Assembly (NCBI RefSeq): GCF_026013545.1
Contig: NZ_JAPDOG010000021.1
Span: forward strand, 1-64,000
Direction: 5' to 3'
Length of the DNA: 64,000 nucleotides
Source of the DNA: Defluviimonas salinarum
Lineage (GTDB): Bacteria; Pseudomonadota; Alphaproteobacteria; Rhodobacterales; Rhodobacteraceae
Notes under the pieces: model-generated
What the model saw: only the letters and a program-made list of their open reading frames with translations
Database searches by the model: none
What the model was told of the DNA's origin: nothing
Made by a program: the position numbers and the translations under genes
Shown: piece by piece, positions 52,584 to 61,167 of the stretch
How positions within the stretch are numbered: the stretch's first letter is position 1
Layout of the letters: every line of letters begins with the position of its first letter

Positions 52584-52859
52584 ATGGAGATGGCGCAATC
52601 CGGGCCAGCGCGGATTACGACCCCGCCGGCGGCCGCCAGGACGGCGGGGTTTCCGGTCTGGGTGGAGCTTCGCTGTTCGACATGCCTGGACCAGATCGTC
52701 GGGCAATCGGTGGCGGATGGCATCCCTTTTGACTGGCTGGAGAGCCGGGCACGGCTCAGCGGCGCGGTCCGGATCGGCAAGACCTGGCTCTGCGTCTCAT
52801 GCCTGCGGCGGCTTGCCGGGGCTCGCGGGACGGTTGTCGCCGCCGGAACCGTCGCCTGA
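52584..52859 (+). CDS. Small zinc-motif protein, 91 aa
   Basis: Two Cys pairs, RCSTCLDQ and LCVSCLRR, could bind zinc. The ATG at 52584 has AGGTGG in front; a GTG at 52572 directly after the preceding stop is an alternative. No further domain is recognisable. Confidence 0.5.
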   Translation: MEMAQSGPARITTPPAAARTAGFPVWVELRCSTCLDQIVGQSVADGIPFDWLESRARLSGAVRIGKTWLCVSCLRRLAGARGTVVAAGTVA

Positions 52860-52879
52860 CCGGCGGCGGTTCCGGCGGC

Positions 52880-53791
52880 TCACATCACGAATTCCGGTTC
52901 CGGCCGGGTCCCGTACAGGGCCTCCCTCGCCTCGCTGAGGACCTGGCGCACCTCGCGGCCGAGATAGGCGGTGAAGCCGGGCCGGTCGAAGGTCCGCTGG
53001 CGGGCGGAGGGTGTGACGAAGCGTGACATCTCGTCGATGAAAGCCTTGCCATTCACAATTTCTTCGATATTCGCAATCCTGTCCTCAAGGCCGGCCTGGT
53101 AACCGGCGACCCGGTAATCCTCGACCTTTTTCGCGACCAGATCGGCATTGACCCTGGCGCCATTCTGGCGGAGCCAGCGCAGGTCCCAGATGTCGCGATG
53201 CCGCGGGTAACTGGTGCAGGCGACAAGCGCGACGATCTTGTCGGCCATGACCTCCTCGAGCGTCTCGGTCGGGATCAGGATGTCCTCGTAGCCGGCCGGC
53301 AGCATCTGGTAGTTCCGCATCGGCGAGCGCAGCTCAGATGTATAGGCCGGGACGTTGGCCACCTCGAGCTTGATCTTCTGCCTGGGCAGGTCGGACCTTC
53401 CGGGATTGGTCACCACCGCGACCTGCCAGCGATCGATGGCGACGCCGAAATAGGTCGGGTCCACCCGCATCTGGGCGGGCTCCTTGACATGGATGTCGAG
53501 ACTGTAGCGCGCGCCGATATGGGCCTCGACGCAGGCCCGGATCTCGCGCAGCTGCGCCGGCGCGAAGCCGGTGCCGCCGACGAAGTCGAGATCCTCCGAG
53601 AAGCGCGGTGCGCCATGGCAGAGCCGGAGCGAGGTGCCGCCCTGGAAGGTCAGGTCGCGCAACAGCCCTTCGCGCTCGAGCGCGAAGAGGATGTCGTAGT
53701 GAAGCAGCTCCTTCTCGACGACGGGACGCAGACCCGAAAGCTCGGGGTTGCGCATGGCATGATCGACGATCTCAGCAAAACGGCGCATCAA
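52880..53791 (-). CDS. abiEii: AbiEii-type nucleotidyltransferase toxin, 303 aa
   Basis: AbiEii toxins are nucleotidyltransferases of type IV abortive-infection systems. The motif FQGGTSLRL followed by RFSEDLDF is the GGS...D-x-D active site. The later Lys-containing KIKLEV and the segment EEVMADKIVALVA are family features. The start lies inside abiEi (20-bp overlap), the normal layout of the operon. It probably works as a phage-defence or plasmid-stability module. Confidence 0.9.
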   Translation of the reverse strand: MMRRFAEIVDHAMRNPELSGLRPVVEKELLHYDILFALEREGLLRDLTFQGGTSLRLCHGAPRFSEDLDFVGGTGFAPAQLREIRACVEAHIGARYSLDIHVKEPAQMRVDPTYFGVAIDRWQVAVVTNPGRSDLPRQKIKLEVANVPAYTSELRSPMRNYQMLPAGYEDILIPTETLEEVMADKIVALVACTSYPRHRDIWDLRWLRQNGARVNADLVAKKVEDYRVAGYQAGLEDRIANIEEIVNGKAFIDEMSRFVTPSARQRTFDRPGFTAYLGREVRQVLSEAREALYGTRPEPEFVM

Positions 53792-54332
53792 GGGCCTCCT
53801 CGTCCGCCTCCAGGCAGATCAAATGCGTGTTGCGTCCGACCCGGCGCAGATCGGTGATGGCGCGGCCCGGACCGGCAATCCGCAAGGGGCGCCCGACATC
53901 CTGCAGGTCGTCGACGAAGTCCTTGGGATTGCGGTCGGTATGCGTGAACTCGATGACGCCCCAGGGCGTCTCGAACTCGCCGGACCTTCCGGTCGTCATC
54001 AGCGTGAGCCGGCCAACCGGGATCTGCGAGATGAGACCGTGCTCGGAGAGCGCGCTCTCGAGACTCACGTAGGTGTGGTGACCGCGCCGCAAGGCCCGCG
54101 CCACCTCCTCGATGAGATTGGCGACCGGGTTGCGGGTCAGGCTGTAGAAATAGACCCCGCGCGCCGCGCGCCCGATCACCGAATCCTTCTCGGCCGCAAG
54201 CTTGCGCAGGCGCACGTGAAAGGCGTCGTCCGACCCTTCCGGGAACATCGTTCGAAGATCGCCGATCGTGAAGACCCGGCGGTTCCGGCGGTCCCAACTG
54301 TCGAGCGTCTTGTGGAGGTCGGTCAGTTTCAT
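53772..54332 (-). CDS. abiEi: AbiEi-type antitoxin, 186 aa
   Basis: AbiEi has an N-terminal winged-helix domain that represses its own promoter and a C-terminal antitoxin domain. Here residues 1-90 show the winged helix (VFTIGDLRTMFPEGSDDAFH, LRKLAAEKDSVIGRAARGVY). The following VANLIEEVARALRRGHHTYV and SLESALSEHGL are characteristic. The gene order antitoxin-toxin with overlap supports the assignment. A TGCGAATT sequence on the coding strand lies about 80 bp upstream. Confidence 0.85.
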   Translation of the reverse strand: MKLTDLHKTLDSWDRRNRRVFTIGDLRTMFPEGSDDAFHVRLRKLAAEKDSVIGRAARGVYFYSLTRNPVANLIEEVARALRRGHHTYVSLESALSEHGLISQIPVGRLTLMTTGRSGEFETPWGVIEFTHTDRNPKDFVDDLQDVGRPLRIAGPGRAITDLRRVGRNTHLICLEADEEALDAPFC

Positions 54333-54403
54333 ATTCCGGATAACTCATCGCCAGCGCAACCAAATGGCTACGGTTCTGCCAGGATAAAGTTGTCGAATGA
54401 AAA

Positions 54404-54706
54404 TCAGAAACCGAAATTCGCACTTCCGCGATCGTGCTGGCCCGGCTGGAGCGCTCGAAACAGCCTGGCGAACCAGAAGCGGCCGGAGCCGCGCTCGAGA
54501 TCCTGGCGCGGCATGTCGAGCGGCGCCTCTGGCGGGTCCCAGGACCCGGGGCCTTCGGACATCAGGACGGTTTCGGTTCGTGCCTGATGCAACGTATCGG
54601 TCATTCGGTCACCCGCTGGCATTGCCATATCTCGCTCAGGTTTCATCCGTATCCGATGATGGTGGCCAGCTTCCCATCGTTCTCTGGCCATCCGCGGATA
54701 ATCCAT
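54404..54706 (-). CDS. Possible small protein, about 100 aa
   Basis: A minus-strand frame with natural-looking text near its end (LHQARTETVLMSEGPGSWDP, PRQDLERGSGRFWFARLFRA). A TGCGAATA motif on the same strand lies about 60 bp upstream, but no start has a good ribosome binding site (candidates at 54706, 54646 and 54604). It may be a real gene with an unclear start or a chance frame. Confidence 0.35.
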   Translation of the reverse strand: MDYPRMARERWEAGHHHRIRMKPERDMAMPAGDRMTDTLHQARTETVLMSEGPGSWDPPEAPLDMPRQDLERGSGRFWFARLFRALQPGQHDRGSANFGF

Positions 54707-54762
54707 TCGGGAAATAAGGGCATCATCACCCGAATGGGCAATAAATCCAAGTAGAATACAGA

Positions 54763-54770
54763 TATTCGCA
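54763..54770 (-). promoter_or_regulatory. TGCGAATA motif, minus strand
   Basis: TTTTGCGAATATCTG on the minus strand lies before the doubtful frame that starts at 54706 or below. Confidence 0.45.
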
Positions 54771-54818
54771 AAACCTGATTGCGACCGACCGGCCCGCAAC
54801 ATTTGGGCCGGCCGCCAC

Positions 54819-56240
54819 TCAGCCTGAAATCTGCTCCCGCACCAGGGTCACCGTCAGGGAGCCGAAGAGGTAGATACCAAGAAAGGCCAGGAACGCGATC
54901 AGGGTGTCCTCGAGCGGCGCGGGAAATTCCGGCGCGCCGGGCCGTATCGGCTCGACGCCGAGCGCGAGATAGCGCGCCTGGTGGTTGGCCTCCGTACGCG
55001 CGCGCTCCAGCGCGATCACCGCTTCGGTCTGGACCTCCTGGCGCGAGGCGAGTTCGGCCTGCAGGAGCGCGACCTCGCCCTGGGCGCGGGTCATCGACGG
55101 TGCCCCGTCGGGCCGTTCGGAAATCCGCGACCTGAGTTCGCCGATGCGACCATCGAGGGCGGCGATGCGGTCCCTGGCGACCGTCACCCGGGTCGGGTTG
55201 GGCCGGGCGTTCGCCATGAGTTGCTCGAGGTCGAGCAGTTCCTGCTGCAGCTCGGCCTCATGGTGGGAGATCTGCTCCCTGATCATGCCCATCTCGAGAT
55301 CGCCGGACAGCACCGAGAGCTGCTCCTGGATCTCGATGAGCTTCACCTGGGTCTCGGCAACCGCCGCGTCGGCGCGGGCACGGGCCGCCTCGGCGCTGGC
55401 GACCTGGTCGGAGCGCAGCTTCGCGGTCATCCGGTCGAGATGGCTCTCGGCATAGCCGAGAAGGGCGCGCGAGAAACGCTCGCTCGTCTCGGGGTCGGTG
55501 GCCATCACCCGCATGCGCACGATGCCCTCGGCCGGATCGAAGCTCACCTCGACATGGCGCTCGAAGGCGCGGAAGATCTCCTCGCTGTCTGCCCCGGCCG
55601 GGATCCGGCGCAGAAGGTCGATCTCTGGATTCGAGAAATGCTCGGTGAATTTCTCGGCCTGGTCGAGTATCGCGAGCACGGCGCGCGACTTCAGGAATCC
55701 CTGGACCGCGATCGCGTCCTGGTGGTTGGCAAGCCCGGCGCCGGCCATCGCCATGCCGGCTCCGGGAGAGGCGGGCTGATCCGGCCTCTGGATCACGAAT
55801 TCCGAGTAAGTTGCGTAAAGCGGGGTTGCGACCTCGGTGAAATAGACCAAGGCGGCAACGGTCGGGGCGATGACGAAAGCGGCGAACTTGGCGGCCGCGG
55901 CAACGGCCTGACGGCGGCGGCGGAGAAGCGACGCGTCCCGCAGGCGCTCGATCACGCCGAGTGCCGGCATCTGCGGCGGCGCTTCGGGGTCGTTCGCCGG
56001 GGCGGTGGGAAGAAATGGCTCGGGCTGCGTTTCGGGAAATGCCTCCCCGGCGGCGCGCAGCGCGCGGACCGCGTCGAGATCGCTGATGACATCGAGGCCG
56101 CGCCGTCCGGCGAGGTTTCGTGCCCGCAGCAGTTCCGAGGGCGGGAGACCCTCGGCGCGGATCGCGTCGAGCGACGCGATCAGTTCCGGGTCGGGGCGTG
56201 TTACGGGTGACGAGACCGGGGAGGCGGGATCCACGATCAT
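54819..56240 (-). CDS. KpsE/BexC/CtrB-type polysaccharide export (PCP) protein, 473 aa
   Basis: This family forms the periplasmic part of capsule ABC exporters. The start at 56240 overlaps the upstream stop (ATGA). About 100 extra N-terminal residues precede the first membrane helix (AAKFAAFVIAPTVAALVYF) and the family segment PLYATYSEFVIQRPD. A long periplasmic coiled coil (about 270-400) is followed by a second helix near the C-terminus (LIAFLAFLGIYLFGSLTVTL). Partner genes (kpsM/T, kpsD) are not in the window. It may be a stand-alone copy or belong to a cluster beyond this region. Confidence 0.85.
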   Translation of the reverse strand: MIVDPASPVSSPVTRPDPELIASLDAIRAEGLPPSELLRARNLAGRRGLDVISDLDAVRALRAAGEAFPETQPEPFLPTAPANDPEAPPQMPALGVIERLRDASLLRRRRQAVAAAAKFAAFVIAPTVAALVYFTEVATPLYATYSEFVIQRPDQPASPGAGMAMAGAGLANHQDAIAVQGFLKSRAVLAILDQAEKFTEHFSNPEIDLLRRIPAGADSEEIFRAFERHVEVSFDPAEGIVRMRVMATDPETSERFSRALLGYAESHLDRMTAKLRSDQVASAEAARARADAAVAETQVKLIEIQEQLSVLSGDLEMGMIREQISHHEAELQQELLDLEQLMANARPNPTRVTVARDRIAALDGRIGELRSRISERPDGAPSMTRAQGEVALLQAELASRQEVQTEAVIALERARTEANHQARYLALGVEPIRPGAPEFPAPLEDTLIAFLAFLGIYLFGSLTVTLVREQISG

Positions 56241-56623
56241 GCTGCAGGATCCGGCGACGCGGCGGCGCGCGCCATCATCTCGTCGTTCCAAAGGTCGGGG
56301 TTCCAGCGACGCATGGCCTCCTGCCGGCCGGCCTCGCGCCGGCGCTCGATCTCGGACCCGGCGAGCGGCCAGAAGGCCGCGATCGCGGGATGCGCCTCGA
56401 CCGGCGCCGGATCGTGCCGGTTCTTCAGGAGCGCGACGCCGACCATCGCCAGTGAGACGAGATCGGTGAGCTGCGCTTGCTGCTCCCTATTCAGCCCGGT
56501 GCCTGGCAGCAGGCCGAGCATCCGCTCGATCTCGGCGGCGGCGCCGTCCATGACCTTTGCGGCCAGGGGGTCGATGTGGCGGCGACCCTTCGCCTCCTGT
56601 CGCAGGTATTCCGGATAGTTCAA
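56237..56623 (-). CDS. Hypothetical helical protein, 128 aa
   Basis: Unrecognised. It is soluble and helical, with QQAQLTDLVSLAMVGVALLK as a hydrophobic helix. It is coupled to the KpsE-like gene by a 4-bp overlap and follows the phosphatase gene on the same strand, so the three are probably one transcript. Confidence 0.55.
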   Translation of the reverse strand: MNYPEYLRQEAKGRRHIDPLAAKVMDGAAAEIERMLGLLPGTGLNREQQAQLTDLVSLAMVGVALLKNRHDPAPVEAHPAIAAFWPLAGSEIERRREAGRQEAMRRWNPDLWNDEMMARAAASPDPAA

Positions 56624-56665
56624 GACACACCTTCCGTTCAGATTTTCACGCGGGGGTATCGTCGC

Positions 56666-57517
56666 TTACGGCAGGAATCGATTTTCCGTCACCAGGTGGA
56701 ACCGGTACCGGTTGCCCTTCGCCTCGAGGGCGACCATCTGCCCGAAGAAGACCGCACCGATGTCGAGGTTGATGCGCGCCATGTCCGCGACCTTGTCGAC
56801 CTCGGCGAAGAGATTCTGCTCGTCGCCGATCCTCAGGCGGGTCTCGACCGTGTGGCCATGGACAACGACGGTCTTGCGCGGCGCGCCTTCCGGATCCCAG
56901 CCCTGCCGCCAGCCCAGGAACGGCTCCCGGATCCAGGCCCAGTGGTGACGGCCGCTATCGCGGTGCGGCTGGCCGAGATGGGCCGCCCGGTCGCCGATCG
57001 GCGCGAGGCCGGCATGGACGAGGATGAGGTCGCCGCAGACATGGTGCGTGGGTGCCCGGTCGATGAGGTCGACAAAGCCTTCGGGAAGTGCCGCGCGCAC
57101 GATCCCGGGGATCTCCGCCTGCGGGGCGAGATTGGCGGCGGGGATCTCGTCGAGCACCGCATAGCCGCCATTTTCATACCAGCACCGCAGATGCCCGCTG
57201 TCAGGCCGGTTCTCGATCGCCTCGAGCATCATCAGCTCGTGGTTACCCGGAAGGATGACCCGCTTATCGGCCATCTGCTCGGCCGCAAGGGCGAGCCGGA
57301 TCGCACGCAGGTTCCCGCGGCCGCGATCGATGAGGTCGCCGGTAAAGATGAGCGTGCGGCTCAGGCGCGCTTCGAGCGGCACCTTCGCGATCCGCGCGAG
57401 CAGGCTTTCGAGCAGGTCGTCCCGGCCATGGACATCGGCAATCGCGAACAGATGGTCGGGGACCTCGGTCTCTCCGGGAAAGACCCTCCAGGACGTGGTC
57501 AGGTGTTCGTGGTTCAT
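56666..57517 (-). CDS. PPP-type metallophosphoesterase, 283 aa
   Basis: The metal-binding motifs of Ser/Thr phosphatase-like proteins are in order: DVHGRDD, GDLIDRGRG, GNHELM, then HAGL and HGH (VVHGHTVE). The ATG at 57517 follows AAGGGA. The family includes bacterial PrpA/PrpB and diadenosine tetraphosphatases; the substrate cannot be told. A TGCGAAAA motif lies 95 bp upstream on the coding strand. It heads the unit with the 128-aa and KpsE-like genes. Confidence 0.9.
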   Translation of the reverse strand: MNHEHLTTSWRVFPGETEVPDHLFAIADVHGRDDLLESLLARIAKVPLEARLSRTLIFTGDLIDRGRGNLRAIRLALAAEQMADKRVILPGNHELMMLEAIENRPDSGHLRCWYENGGYAVLDEIPAANLAPQAEIPGIVRAALPEGFVDLIDRAPTHHVCGDLILVHAGLAPIGDRAAHLGQPHRDSGRHHWAWIREPFLGWRQGWDPEGAPRKTVVVHGHTVETRLRIGDEQNLFAEVDKVADMARINLDIGAVFFGQMVALEAKGNRYRFHLVTENRFLP

Positions 57518-57611
57518 TGTCGTCCCTTCCGGCACTTCCGCGCAGCAATAGTCAGTCGCAACCACTCATCGCCGCCTCCGCTTTCCGGATGAATCTATAT
57601 TGCAGGATAGT

Positions 57612-57619
57612 TTTTCGCA
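57612..57619 (-). promoter_or_regulatory. TGCGAAAA motif before the phosphatase gene
   Basis: On the minus strand GATTGCGAAAAACTATCC precedes the gene starting at 57517. Confidence 0.5.
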
Positions 57620-57643
57620 ATCTCAAGATTGTGCCGCGGCGAC

Positions 57644-57673
57644 AAAAAAACTCCGCCGGATTTCCGGCGGAGT
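57644..57673 (-). terminator. Intrinsic terminator of the Phd-like gene
   Basis: On the minus strand the stem CTCCGCCGG/CCGGCGGAG with an AAA-containing loop is followed by seven T residues. It lies just after the stop of the gene at 57701. Confidence 0.85.
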
Positions 57674-57700
57674 CCGGGACAATCGCAGAGATTTCAGCAA

Positions 57701-57982
57701 TCAGGCCTTGCTGTCCATCAGATCGTCCTGGAAGCGGATATCGGACGACTTGCCGTTCGCGATCCGCGCGAGCTGGTCGAGCTCGTCCTCCTGGCGGGGT
57801 TCCGTGGGCATCGGCGTCTTGATCGCCTTGGGATTGCCGGCGAGAAGCTGTTCATAGGTCTCGTGCGAGAGCAGGACCAGGGTGTCCTTGCCATGGATCG
57901 ATATCGTGACCGGCTGGCTCAAGGCCTGCCTCTTGTAATCGCCGAAATGCTTCTGGAATTCGGCGGACGTGACGCGGGTCAT
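57701..57982 (-). CDS. Phd/YefM-type antitoxin-like protein, 93 aa
   Basis: The N-terminus TRVTSAEFQKHFGDYKRQAL, then PVTISIHGKDTLVLLSHETY, is the Phd/YefM DNA-binding fold. A GAGGAG site precedes the ATG and the TGCGAATA motif lies 23 bp upstream on the coding strand. No toxin frame follows before the terminator at 57644, so it is a solo antitoxin or plain regulator. Confidence 0.85.
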   Translation of the reverse strand: MTRVTSAEFQKHFGDYKRQALSQPVTISIHGKDTLVLLSHETYEQLLAGNPKAIKTPMPTEPRQEDELDQLARIANGKSSDIRFQDDLMDSKA

Positions 57983-58004
57983 TGGGCTCTCCTCAAAGGT
58001 GTAT

Positions 58005-58012
58005 TATTCGCA
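58005..58012 (-). promoter_or_regulatory. TGCGAATA motif before the Phd-like gene
   Basis: On the minus strand TATTGCGAATAATACACC lies 23 bp before the ATG at 57982. Confidence 0.5.
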
Positions 58013-58088
58013 ATATACCGGCGCGGGCGGAACCTCGCCACGGCGATTGCGGGGAAGCGGCGGAGAAGTTGTGGACAAGCGAGACCGG

Positions 58089-58766
58089 TCAGCCGGGAAC
58101 GGGGAGTCCGGCGTCGGCCCGGAGCGCACGCGGCAGCGCGCCGATATGCGGCAGGAAGGTGGACCAGCCCTCGATCCAGGGCAGGGCGGCATAGGCCGTA
58201 TCCGTCCGTTCGTGACGGTTGGTGGCCTGTTCCATGACGATCCCGTAATGCCCGGCTTCGACCCCGGCGATGACGTGGCCCGGACGGTCGTCGATCCAGA
58301 CCGAGGGCGGGTGCCGCGAGAGCTTCTCGGCCTTGCTGTCGCTCATCCGAACGAAATCCACGTCCTCGAAGGCGTCCGGCCCAAATACCGCGGCGAGATT
58401 GTCGAGCCGGGAGGCCATGATCGGCGCCTCGGTCGAGCAGGCCGTGATGACCCGGATCCGGTGCCCGCTTTCGCGCAAGGCACGCACCGCCTCGACGGCG
58501 CCCGGCAGCGGCTCGAGCGTGCGGAAGCCGAGACCGGGGTCGGTATTGAAGGTCATGACATAATCCCAGATCCGCTCACGATGAGCTTCCGGGAACCAAA
58601 GCTTCATGCCGAAATCGAGCGGTTCATCTCCATTCAGCGCGATCCCGAGATCCCGCCTGACCCAGCAGCCGAAGGCGCCGGTCCAGTTCAGCAGCACCTC
58701 GTCACAATCGAGAAGTACCAGGTCGGACAGGTGGTCCGGAAACTGGAAATCGAATTTCGCTGTCAT
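58089..58766 (-). CDS. HAD-superfamily hydrolase, deoxyribonucleotidase-like, 225 aa
   Basis: The N-terminal motif LVLLDCDEVLLNW contains the DxD nucleophile motif of HAD phosphatases in the form seen in 5'(3')-deoxyribonucleotidases. Later motifs are RIRVITACS (motif II region) and SVWIDDRPGHV (motif IV). The start at 58766 overlaps the upstream stop (ATGA). It is the last gene of a four-gene minus-strand unit (60328 to 58089). Nucleotide turnover is plausible but the substrate is inferred. Confidence 0.75.
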   Translation of the reverse strand: MTAKFDFQFPDHLSDLVLLDCDEVLLNWTGAFGCWVRRDLGIALNGDEPLDFGMKLWFPEAHRERIWDYVMTFNTDPGLGFRTLEPLPGAVEAVRALRESGHRIRVITACSTEAPIMASRLDNLAAVFGPDAFEDVDFVRMSDSKAEKLSRHPPSVWIDDRPGHVIAGVEAGHYGIVMEQATNRHERTDTAYAALPWIEGWSTFLPHIGALPRALRADAGLPVPG

Positions 58767-59065
58767 CTGCCTGATCCCGGATCCCTGGACTGCCGAAGCT
58801 TGAGGATATGGCGCTCCGCCGAAAATCGCATCTCCTCGGAGATCACGACATCCGGCTGGTTCACGAGCTGGGTGAGGAACTCGAGGATCCCGCTCGCGAC
58901 CGCCCCGTCGGCGCGCAGGTAGGTCTTCACCCATTCGCCGCCGATATGGGCCGAGCCGAAGATTCCGGGGCCGAGCCCGTCACAGCAGACGATACGCAGG
59001 TGCTCGGGAGCCTCGCAGCCGGTCTGCCCGGGTTGCGCCGGGTGCATGCCGTTTGCAGCGGTCAT
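58763..59065 (-). CDS. Hypothetical protein, 100 aa
   Basis: ATGA overlaps at both ends. The text IVCCDGLGPGIFGSAHIGGE then VVISEEMRFSAERHILKLR looks like a small alpha/beta protein. I cannot assign a family. Confidence 0.6.
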   Translation of the reverse strand: MTAANGMHPAQPGQTGCEAPEHLRIVCCDGLGPGIFGSAHIGGEWVKTYLRADGAVASGILEFLTQLVNQPDVVISEEMRFSAERHILKLRQSRDPGSGR

Positions 59066-59661
59066 TCGTCCTCCTCCTCGATGCTCTTTCCCTTGGCCTT
59101 GCGCTTCAGCGCCTCGCGCACCTCCCAGGGAAAGCCGCCCTCCTCGAGCCAGGATTTCACCTTCGCGATCGGCTGACGCGACCAGGTGAGATTCGGCAGC
59201 GGGTTCTCCCATGAGGTGAACTCGGTGCCGCCGGTATAGCGGTGGAGTTCCCGGAAACCGCGATGCAGCGCGTAGATCGTGGCGGTGTCGACCTCGGAGG
59301 GGGCGGCGGCCTCGATCGCCATATCCGGCTCGAGATCCTCGTCGGCATTCTCGTTCTCGCCGCATTCCTTCAGCTGATCGAAGAGGTGGCTCAGCCCCTC
59401 GCCCCAGTCCCCCTCGCGGAGATAGGCGCAATAGCCGTCGAGTTGCTCCGGCAGGGCGCGGACCTTCGTCCAGTAGGGGCAGCGGGCGATCCGGGATGCG
59501 CCTCGCGGTCCGGCCGGCACCCGGCTGTAGCAATAGGGGCCTTCCGGGATGTGGTCCGGGCTGCACCCGAGGCGCGCGGCTGCGATATCCGCGGCCGCGA
59601 TATCGGGATCCTTCGAGGGATCGAAGCTCGCAGGATCCTCACCGGGCTGGGGGTCAGTCAT
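59062..59661 (-). CDS. Hypothetical protein, 199 aa
   Basis: The ATG at 59661 lies within the end of the previous gene. A Cys-containing N-terminal half (CSPDHIPEGPYCYSRV, RCPYWTKVRALPE) is followed by an acidic middle and the helical LTWSRQPIAKVKSWLEEGG. The paired Cys residues could bind a metal. It ends IEEEDE. Family unknown. Confidence 0.6.
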   Translation of the reverse strand: MTDPQPGEDPASFDPSKDPDIAAADIAAARLGCSPDHIPEGPYCYSRVPAGPRGASRIARCPYWTKVRALPEQLDGYCAYLREGDWGEGLSHLFDQLKECGENENADEDLEPDMAIEAAAPSEVDTATIYALHRGFRELHRYTGGTEFTSWENPLPNLTWSRQPIAKVKSWLEEGGFPWEVREALKRKAKGKSIEEEDE

Positions 59662-60328
59662 CGAGCGCATCGCGCATCTCCAGGAATTCGTCGTCGTCGA
59701 GCTCTTCCTCCACGAGGGGGAGGCCGAGAATCGCCGAGAGGTTTTTCGCGGTCTCGGACAGGATCTCCGGGCCGGCCGAGCCATGCGCATCGTAATCGCA
59801 GCGCGCCACCGGCCTGCCGTTCAGGAGGAGCATGGCGCCGATGTCGCGGTCCCGGGCCGAGACGAGCCGCAGCGCGCCGGGCGCCTTTGTCTCCCCGGAA
59901 GGCCGCGGTTCCGGCTGGAAGCGGGCCTTCAGGTCCGCCATCGCAAAGACGATGCCCCGGCAATAAGGCACGTCATCCTCGAGAATCCGGTAGGTCGCGA
60001 CCGGCAGGTCGGTCTCGTAGGTCCAGCAGCCATCAGCTGAGCCCCGCGAATGGAAGACCGGGCGGATCGTCACGGCGCTCTTCGCGGTCTCGCGGAAATG
60101 CGGGCACCGGTCATCGTCGCAGCGATTGATGATGAGCCCCTCGGGTCCCAGCAGGACGGGGCCGCGCCCGAGCTCGTCGTCGATCGCGCCGCGCAGTTCG
60201 ACGAGATCGTCGGAGGCGCCGAAGACGGCCACGAGGCCGGCAGCCCTCATTTCCCGGAAAAGCTCGCAGCTTCCCTCCTCGCGGTACTGGTTGCCATCGA
60301 GAGCGGTTGCGGCATCCTGGGGGGTCAT
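59654..60328 (-). CDS. Hypothetical protein, 224 aa
   Basis: Starts at 60328 with a GAGGA-like site and a TGCGAATA motif upstream. The N-terminus QYREEGSCELFREMRAAGLV, then AVFGASDDLVELRGAIDDE, looks like a conserved start used by proteins of plasmids and phages. It reads as a small globular domain, followed by DDDRCPHF and an acidic C-terminus (VEEELDDDEFLEM). It heads the four-gene overlapping unit. Confidence 0.65.
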   Translation of the reverse strand: MTPQDAATALDGNQYREEGSCELFREMRAAGLVAVFGASDDLVELRGAIDDELGRGPVLLGPEGLIINRCDDDRCPHFRETAKSAVTIRPVFHSRGSADGCWTYETDLPVATYRILEDDVPYCRGIVFAMADLKARFQPEPRPSGETKAPGALRLVSARDRDIGAMLLLNGRPVARCDYDAHGSAGPEILSETAKNLSAILGLPLVEEELDDDEFLEMRDALDD

Positions 60329-60373
60329 CTCGGTCTCCTCTAAATCCTGGCCGAGATTAGCCTACGATAACAT

Positions 60374-60381
60374 TATTCGCA
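60374..60381 (-). promoter_or_regulatory. TGCGAATA motif before the 224-aa gene
   Basis: On the minus strand GATTTGCGAATAATGTTATC lies 45 bp before the ATG at 60328. Confidence 0.5.
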
Positions 60382-60449
60382 AATCGGTTTTCCACAATCC
60401 GGCACTTTCGCGCGCTGGCAGGACTTCTGCGGGGCTGGTATGCATGCGA

Positions 60450-60457
60450 TGCGAAAA
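60450..60457 (+). promoter_or_regulatory. TGCGAAAA motif before the 213-aa gene
   Basis: GCGATGCGAAAAAGAAAC lies 17 bp before the ATG at 60475. Confidence 0.5.
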
Positions 60458-60474
60458 AGAAACATGAGGGCACT

Positions 60475-61116
60475 ATGAACACCATCGGCAAGGCCGACCT
60501 CTATTCCGGGAAGAAGCGCCTCAAGTCCGGACTCGACGCGGCCCGCGCCGCGGCCGGCCGCCTGGTCGAGGATGGCGAGGCCGCCGGGACGGCCCGAGAG
60601 ATGATGCGCTTTCACTACGGGCTGAAGACCCGGCATCTCGACAGCCTCATTGTCGCGGATGCCGGCGACGGCGCCTTCTGCGCGATGCTCGTGCTGAAGG
60701 ATACGCCGCGCGGCATGCCGAATGTCATCGGCGCGCCGGGTACGCACGGTACGCGGGAGGCGGCCGAAGTCGCGGCGGCATCGCTCCTTGCGGCCGCGAT
60801 GGTGATGGTGCTCGACTACAAGGCGGAGATGCGCGCCGGCACCGCCGACAATCTCCGCCGCTTCGAGATCGGAGATTTCGCCCTCGGCGTTCCCGCGGAG
60901 ATCGTCGCACTCATCGGAAAGCGGATCCCGGAAGGCGCCAACGAGGCCACGCGGCGGCAGCTGCGTGACAGCGCGTCCGCGCGGATCCGCACCCTGATGC
61001 GGGGGATCGAGGGCAGCGAGGAGGCCTGGGCCGCGCTCGGCGACGACGCCCAGGTCGAGATCATGACCGAGGCGGCGAAGCTCCTCTGTGTCGAGGTCAA
61101 CTCCCTCGAGGCCTGA
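60475..61116 (+). CDS. Hypothetical protein, 213 aa
   Basis: Clear start with GAGGG before the ATG and a TGCGAAAA motif. The protein is helical, with an Ala-rich hydrophobic stretch near residue 105 (ASLLAAAMVMVLD) that is too weak for a membrane helix. No family recognised. Confidence 0.65.
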   Translation: MNTIGKADLYSGKKRLKSGLDAARAAAGRLVEDGEAAGTAREMMRFHYGLKTRHLDSLIVADAGDGAFCAMLVLKDTPRGMPNVIGAPGTHGTREAAEVAAASLLAAAMVMVLDYKAEMRAGTADNLRRFEIGDFALGVPAEIVALIGKRIPEGANEATRRQLRDSASARIRTLMRGIEGSEEAWAALGDDAQVEIMTEAAKLLCVEVNSLEA

Positions 61117-61167
61117 TCTTCGCAAGGCGGCGCGCGGGATGGGGCTCGCGCGCCGCGCCAGCCCTGT

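Noticed and set aside
61127-61160. G+C-rich hairpin after the 213-aa gene
   Set aside because: The stem is clear but there is no T run on either strand, so it was not called a terminator.
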